Shown: one piece after another, positions 60,485-64,000 of the stretch
Layout: every line of letters begins with the position of its first letter
Position numbering within the stretch: the stretch's first letter is position 1
Assembly (NCBI GenBank): GCA_963995525.1
Contig: OZ023218.1
Coordinates: forward strand, 47,148,897-47,212,896
Direction of reading: 5' to 3'
Length of the DNA: 64,000 nucleotides
Origin: Escarpia spicata
Taxonomy: Eukaryota; Annelida; Polychaeta; Sabellida; Siboglinidae
Notes under the pieces: model-generated
What the model was told of the DNA's origin: nothing
Seen by the model: the letters and a program-made list of their open reading frames with translations, nothing else
Database searches by the model: none
Program-made: the position numbers and the translations under genes

Positions 60485-61760
60485 GCAAATAGACTGAAGC
60501 TGACTGGAGAACACTACTGATTCGTAGAAATAAGACTGGTTTCTAATAAGGGTGGTGTATTTTTAAGCTGAAGTTGACTTTATAGTGGATTATTATTCAC
60601 GAGGATTATATTGTGAACATAGGAAAGGAGAGGGTAAGCGAAATATATTGTTATTAATGCATTACCATGTTTTAATAACCGCCATAGTTCATAGGTGGTC
60701 CGCCACCGTATGTCGATCGAGTGGGCCCTGTGTAGGGGGAAAGTCATTCCGACGAGGTGGTGTTTGGGGCGGCACCGTGCCACGGGTGACCATTTCTAAC
60801 ACGGCTCCACGGCCCATTCATTGCTGTAGCGCCGGCCGCCGTTGTATGCCTGCGATCGTACCCGTGGGGTGGTGGTGTGTTGCTCGCCGCTGATGTAACG
60901 GGGGCGGTGACGCGAACCGGTCGATAGCGTCATCGCTCGATGACGCACCCCGAGGCGGCGGAGACGCGTTCCGGCCAACAGCAACAGCGTCGCCACTGCG
61001 CCAAGTGCAATAGAATGCTCTTCCCCGGCCGATTCGACGACTTTTTTCGTAGGGCACGAGAACACCATTTGGTGTAAATGTGATGACAGCCTCCTTCGTA
61101 GGCCCAAACCTGTTTCGGGGTTTCTAAAAAATCGATATGTAAAACATATAATTTTTTTTAGTTATTAAAGATAAAAGATAGTAGAATTATAGGGAGTGAA
61201 TATTAAAAGAAAAGATAGGTGACGTAGTGACGTACCGATCAGGATTGCGGCGCTCGCTTTCTACATTGTGCTGCTCCGGCTCTTTGTAAACGTGTTCTTC
61301 CATAGCTTTCATTTAACGGTATGTCACAGATGTTGTTTACGCGAGTTCGCTGTAGGAACGCCTGACGCTTGGCACGTAGACACCGTCACGTACGCCTTTA
61401 CTCGACTGGGTTGCGTAATTTTATAAAATCTTAATAAAAGCTTAAATGTGTAAAATAAACGGTCTATGATATGAAGCAAGGACTAGAGACTCTTATAGTA
61501 AACTTATAGTTGAAAATAACGCTGTATAAAAGCAACGCGAAATTTTGGCACTAACATGACCGCTCGTTTTTTTTTGTATTTTCAATAACCTTGTTAGACT
61601 CGGCTGTTTTGTGCTATACGTGTTCGAGCGCGCGTAGGCTATTCATTAGGCTCTTATAAATACATAGGCTAAAAAGACCTCTGAATTCACTCGTTTTCAA
61701 TGTGTTAACGTCGATTATTTGTCTTCGTTACCAGGGTACGGTTGTCATGTCGGCGCAAGG
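60485..61760. other. GC-rich block with no recognised gene
   Basis: Overlapping frames are open on both strands at 60585-61107, mostly because of composition. The minus frames (61107-60796 and 61057-60818) are Arg/Ser-rich and match nothing I know. 61130-61710 is AT-richer and non-coding, and ends in a good acceptor (TTATTTGTCTTCGTTACCAG) before 61737. Confidence 0.4.
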
Positions 61761-61767
61761 AGAATAA

Positions 61768-61843
61768 GGCGTATTGGGGCCTCTACTGAAGACGTCTTCT
61801 ACGTCGGCCACTGTTACCGGTATCAGCGCGCCCGCTGCTACTG

Positions 61844-61880
<37 letters not shown>

Positions 61881-62446
61881 ATCAACGCCGTCCGTCGCCG
61901 CAGAGGCGATCAGCGCGCCCGTCAGCGCCGCAGCATTGCCGTTGAAGCCCGTTTCTACGATCAGCGCTGCAGAGGAAGCACCACCCGGTCTCAGCGCGTC
62001 CGTTGTCGGCCACACTGTTGCCGCTGCAGGGGCTACCCCTGTGGAGGATCTCGCGTCGTCGCTCTACGCGCCAACATCGGTGAGTTTGAGCGATCTCATA
62101 CAGGCGGAAGACGGCTTGTATAAGATAGCTGCACCCGTGAGAATTGCAGCTATAGCGTGGAGGAGTAAGTGCTCGTATGCGGGATGTGCCCAGTGCGGGC
62201 GTAAGTTGTTTCGTTCGAACGCCGGAACTATGATGTGCTTATCCCACGGGATACAAAGCGCGCCGAAAAACTATTTTTCGGTGCGCGCGATGGTGAAGGA
62301 GGATGTCGAACCGGAGAGCGATCACGAAATTTGGCTGTCGCAGCTCGTTTCCTTCCAAGCCGATTATATAGCGTCTATGGGTCCGGAAAAATTGCGCGAC
62401 ACGATCCTGACGCTCGTCGGTACGGTCGTAGAGGTTACCCTACGAT
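61768..62446 (+). CDS. RPA-like zinc-ribbon protein with polyalanine N-terminus
   Basis: An open frame of about 226 codons. The N-terminal half is low-complexity Ala/Ser/Thr, including a run of alanines encoded by a (CTG)n tract (61845-61880). The C-terminal half (about residues 115-226) reads LYKIAAPVRIAAIAW, CSYAGCAQCGRKLF, MMCLSHG and NYFSVRAMVKED. The C..C ... C..H spacing within a beta-rich context resembles the C-terminal OB fold with zinc ribbon of RPA70, so a single-strand DNA-binding role in replication is plausible. The likely start is upstream: an ATG at 61747 is in the same frame but followed by a stop at 61765, so translation presumably enters through the acceptor at about 61736 or through another start. 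A downstream exon may begin at 62550 (acceptor CTTTCTGTGCTGTAG, branch-like CTAAC). Confidence 0.5.
61845..61880 (+). repeat. (CTG)n trinucleotide tract in coding sequence
   Basis: About twelve uninterrupted CTG/GCT triplets after two imperfect units. In the open frame they code for alanine. Confidence 0.95.
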
Positions 62447-62549
62447 AAACCTCGTGGGGTGACATGACGACGTACACAGCGCGGAGTGCGAAGAAGACCG
62501 AGTAAAACGCCTTTGAATGCCAACTAACGCTTCCCTTTCTGTGCTGTAG

Positions 62550-62689
62550 GACGTCGACCGGGATCGTTTACTCGAAGTATAATCGCCGACGCTTTGAGGA
62601 CCGTACACGACGAGGCACCGGTGGAGCCGGCTGCCGCTATCGCCGACGCTGTGAGGGACTCCGCGGACGAGCATGAAAGTGGAGCGTGA
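62550..62689 (+). CDS. Possible second exon of the RPA-like gene
   Basis: After CCAACTAACGCTTCCCTTTC and TGTGCTGTAG, one frame reads RPGSFTRSIIADALRTVHDE and continues Ala/Asp-rich to a TGA at about 62687. The branch-point-like CTAAC and pyrimidine tract fit a splice acceptor. A matching donor could be G|GTACGG at about 62418 or another site. This is inference only. Confidence 0.3.
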
Positions 62690-63018
62690 AAGTGGAGTTT
62701 GACGCCGCCGCCGCCGTTCCGTGGCCGCTATTTGAGGTGGTCAACTATCTACCCACTTGCGACGAAGCATGCTCGACGGCCTCGACGTCATCGCCACCGG
62801 CACCGCCAACGTACGCGACCCTATACCCCGTCGTGTTGCCGGCGGCACCATCATCACCAGTCGTGACAATTTCATCGGCGTCGTCGTCGGAAGGGCTACC
62901 GTTGATACCGGTCACTCAACTACCAGCCACGGTGAACGAAGAAGCTCAACAGTCGTCGCTGTCGTTGTCGCCGCTGCTACCGATTCACGACCCCTGCAAC
63001 CAGTTCCGCTCCTCCTAA
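62686..63018 (+). CDS. Pro/Ser/Thr-rich ORF of unknown function
   Basis: 110 codons. The start is a GTG, so the true beginning may lie upstream. The sequence is FDAAAAVPWPLFEVVNYLP followed by a long disordered Pro/Ser/Thr stretch (TSSPPAPPTYATLYP, SSASSSEGLPLIPV). Such composition fits a linker or the N-terminal region of a larger protein. I recognise no domain. Confidence 0.35.
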   Translation: MKVEFDAAAAVPWPLFEVVNYLPTCDEACSTASTSSPPAPPTYATLYPVVLPAAPSSPVVTISSASSSEGLPLIPVTQLPATVNEEAQQSSLSLSPLLPIHDPCNQFRSS

Positions 63019-63426
63019 AGGCGCGCGAAGCGCGGACGAAATATTTTCTGCACGCCTTCGCCGATGCGCTCGGGGAAACGATATTGGGATGCGCGCGGCG
63101 CTACTGCGGTGAAAGTGAACCTGACGAAGGGTACCCCTTCGTTCACATGGACGGGTACCGAGCCGGCCGACCTAGCCGAAGCTACCGAAGGATGTACGAA
63201 AATGTGGCTGACATATCCAGTCGTTTCTTCCAGCCCGTGCTCGATTCGTACCTAAATCGTTCGCTTGTGCCGTGCGTGACGCGACTGATACTCATGCGAA
63301 GCCGAGCTCGTGAAACAGGTAGCCGACTGGTTGCTAGGGACCGATTGGACTGCCTGCTTCCACAACGCCATACTAGAGAGCGCGGTAGAGGGCTACTTGC
63401 TGAAAAGAGCCGGACTCGTTGTTTGA
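63019..63426 (+). pseudogene. Coding-like segment ahead of the polymerase, frame uncertain
   Basis: One frame (phase of 62757) continues with KYFLHAFADALGETILG and LDSYLNRSLVPCVTRLIL. From about 63289 a different frame carries VKQVADWLLGTDWTACFHNA and ends at a TGA (63424-63426). Both read like folded protein, so a frameshift near 63290 is likely. It may be the N-terminal part of the polymerase polyprotein or a separate small gene. Confidence 0.35.
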
Positions 63427-63451
63427 ACATTAATTACTGCTGGCTACTATA

Positions 63452-64000
63452 ACGAACTTTCGTCGGGTCGATGGCTGGTGTCGAGAGACGCGAACGGCGT
63501 ACCAATTCCAAGGATGCTTCTTCCACGGCTGCCCGTGTACGTGGAAGGCGACGAACGACGTTAACGCCGAGACGAATGCAATTACAACCTACCTTCGTCG
63601 TTTCGTCACCGTCGTCGAGATGTGGGAATGCCGGCGCCCGAGAGTCGATGGTGCACCGGCAGCGGCGGTGGTGATATTACGCGTTCGACGATCTTGAAGG
63701 CCGTACGCGACGGTACTCTGTTCGGCCTGGTAGAGTGCGATATCACCGTCCCGGACGCGCTGCAGCGACGCCTTCGCCGAGATGCAGCCCGTCTTCAAGA
63801 ACGCCTACATCGAGCGCAACGATCTGAGCCCGTTCATGCAATGATATGCCGAAACGCACGAGCTCCTGGCGCGACCTCAGCGGACGCTCGTTGGTAGCTT
63901 TTTCGGCGTCAAGATTCTACTCGCGACGCCTCTACTACGATGGTATCTGGAGCACGGACTCGTCGTCGACCGCGTGTACCAGATCGTCGAGTACGTCCCG
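63452..64000 (+). pseudogene. Protein-primed-type family B DNA polymerase (DNA_pol_B_2), broken, runs off the window
   Basis: The first frame carries RRVDGWC, YQFQGCFFHGCPCTW and VVEMWEC, the nuclease-like motif block that precedes the polymerase domain in Polinton/adintovirus-like and related eukaryotic proteins. A second frame carries AVRDGTLFGLVECDITVP (about 63688-63766). The first frame then returns with FAEMQPVFKNAYIERNDL and ATPLLRWYLEHG up to the window end. Breaks seen: a frameshift between about 63640 and 63688, another near 63766-63773, and a TGA at 63842-63844. The catalytic palm motifs would lie beyond 64000. As it stands this copy should not be functional. Assembly indels are an alternative, though 14 clean ARHGAP1 exons argue against a high error rate. 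Confidence 0.75.

Larger units (their letters stand above)
59900..64000 (+). mobile_element. GC-rich integrated element with family B DNA polymerase (Polinton/adintovirus-like?), incomplete
   Basis: From about 59.9 kb on, and clearly from 60.7 kb, composition changes: CpG dinucleotides become frequent and GC content rises. 62641-62760 holds 74 G/C in 120 bases, against the AT-rich rest of the window. The block holds direct repeats near its left side, an RPA-like zinc-ribbon ORF, a Pro/Ser/Thr-rich ORF and the start of a protein-primed-type DNA polymerase that runs off the window. Such a set points to a self-replicating DNA transposon or an integrated dsDNA virus. The left boundary is uncertain: the L2-like LINE ends near 59760 and no terminal inverted repeat can be tested because the right end is outside the window. 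Confidence 0.6.

Noticed and set aside
60585..61107. Overlapping open frames on both strands
   Set aside because: High GC lowers stop frequency in all frames; none shows domain-like sequence, so none is called as a gene.
61719..62123. Plus frame with a long cysteine run
   Set aside because: The CTG tract read in another frame; the alanine frame continues into a zinc-ribbon domain and is preferred.

Overview
The window is animal nuclear DNA: a gene with long introns and GT-AG splice sites, tRNA-derived SINEs, several clades of non-LTR retrotransposon (LINE), hAT-like MITEs and many micro- and minisatellites. The repeat mix suggests a marine invertebrate (mollusc, brachiopod, lancelet or similar), but the sequence alone does not settle the phylum.

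The one intact host gene is an ARHGAP1/p50RhoGAP orthologue on the + strand (22678-47086). It has 14 coding exons that join in frame to 464 residues, with a Sec14-like domain followed by a RhoGAP domain. Its introns hold four tRNA-SINEs, two hAT-like MITEs, a LINE, a 22-bp minisatellite that contains the exon 3 splice donor, and two blocks of a tetramer-rich satellite. A second host-type locus, a calpain-like protease remnant on the - strand (9335-11105), has three phase-compatible exons but carries a frameshift and a stop. A cysteine-rich coding-like exon near 5.6 kb is unidentified.

Layout. 1.5-3.7 kb: CR1/L2-like LINE (-). 5.6-5.9 kb: unidentified exon (-). 7.1-8.5 kb: Rex1-like LINE (-). 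9.3-11.1 kb: calpain remnant (-). 11.2-11.4 kb: end fragment of a retroelement (-). 12.1-12.5 kb: intact His-Cys box (I-PpoI-type) endonuclease ORF (-). 13.7-16.7 kb: decayed transposase-like gene with an in-frame 45-bp minisatellite and terminal inverted repeats. 16.8-21.5 kb: LINE (+) split by a hAT-like MITE. 21.6-22.1 kb: Mutator-like transposase fragment. 22.7-47.1 kb: ARHGAP1. 51.3-53.8 kb: RTE-like LINE (+). 54.1-59.8 kb: L2-like LINE (-) split by a second LINE (+) with a recoverable junction.

The last ~4 kb (about 59.9-64.0 kb) differs from everything before it: GC-rich, CpG-rich, with direct repeats near its left side, an RPA-like zinc-ribbon ORF and, running off the window edge, a family B DNA polymerase of the protein-primed (Polinton/adintovirus-like) type with broken frames. 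This looks like an integrated large DNA transposon or viral element, and it is the best candidate here for something undescribed.
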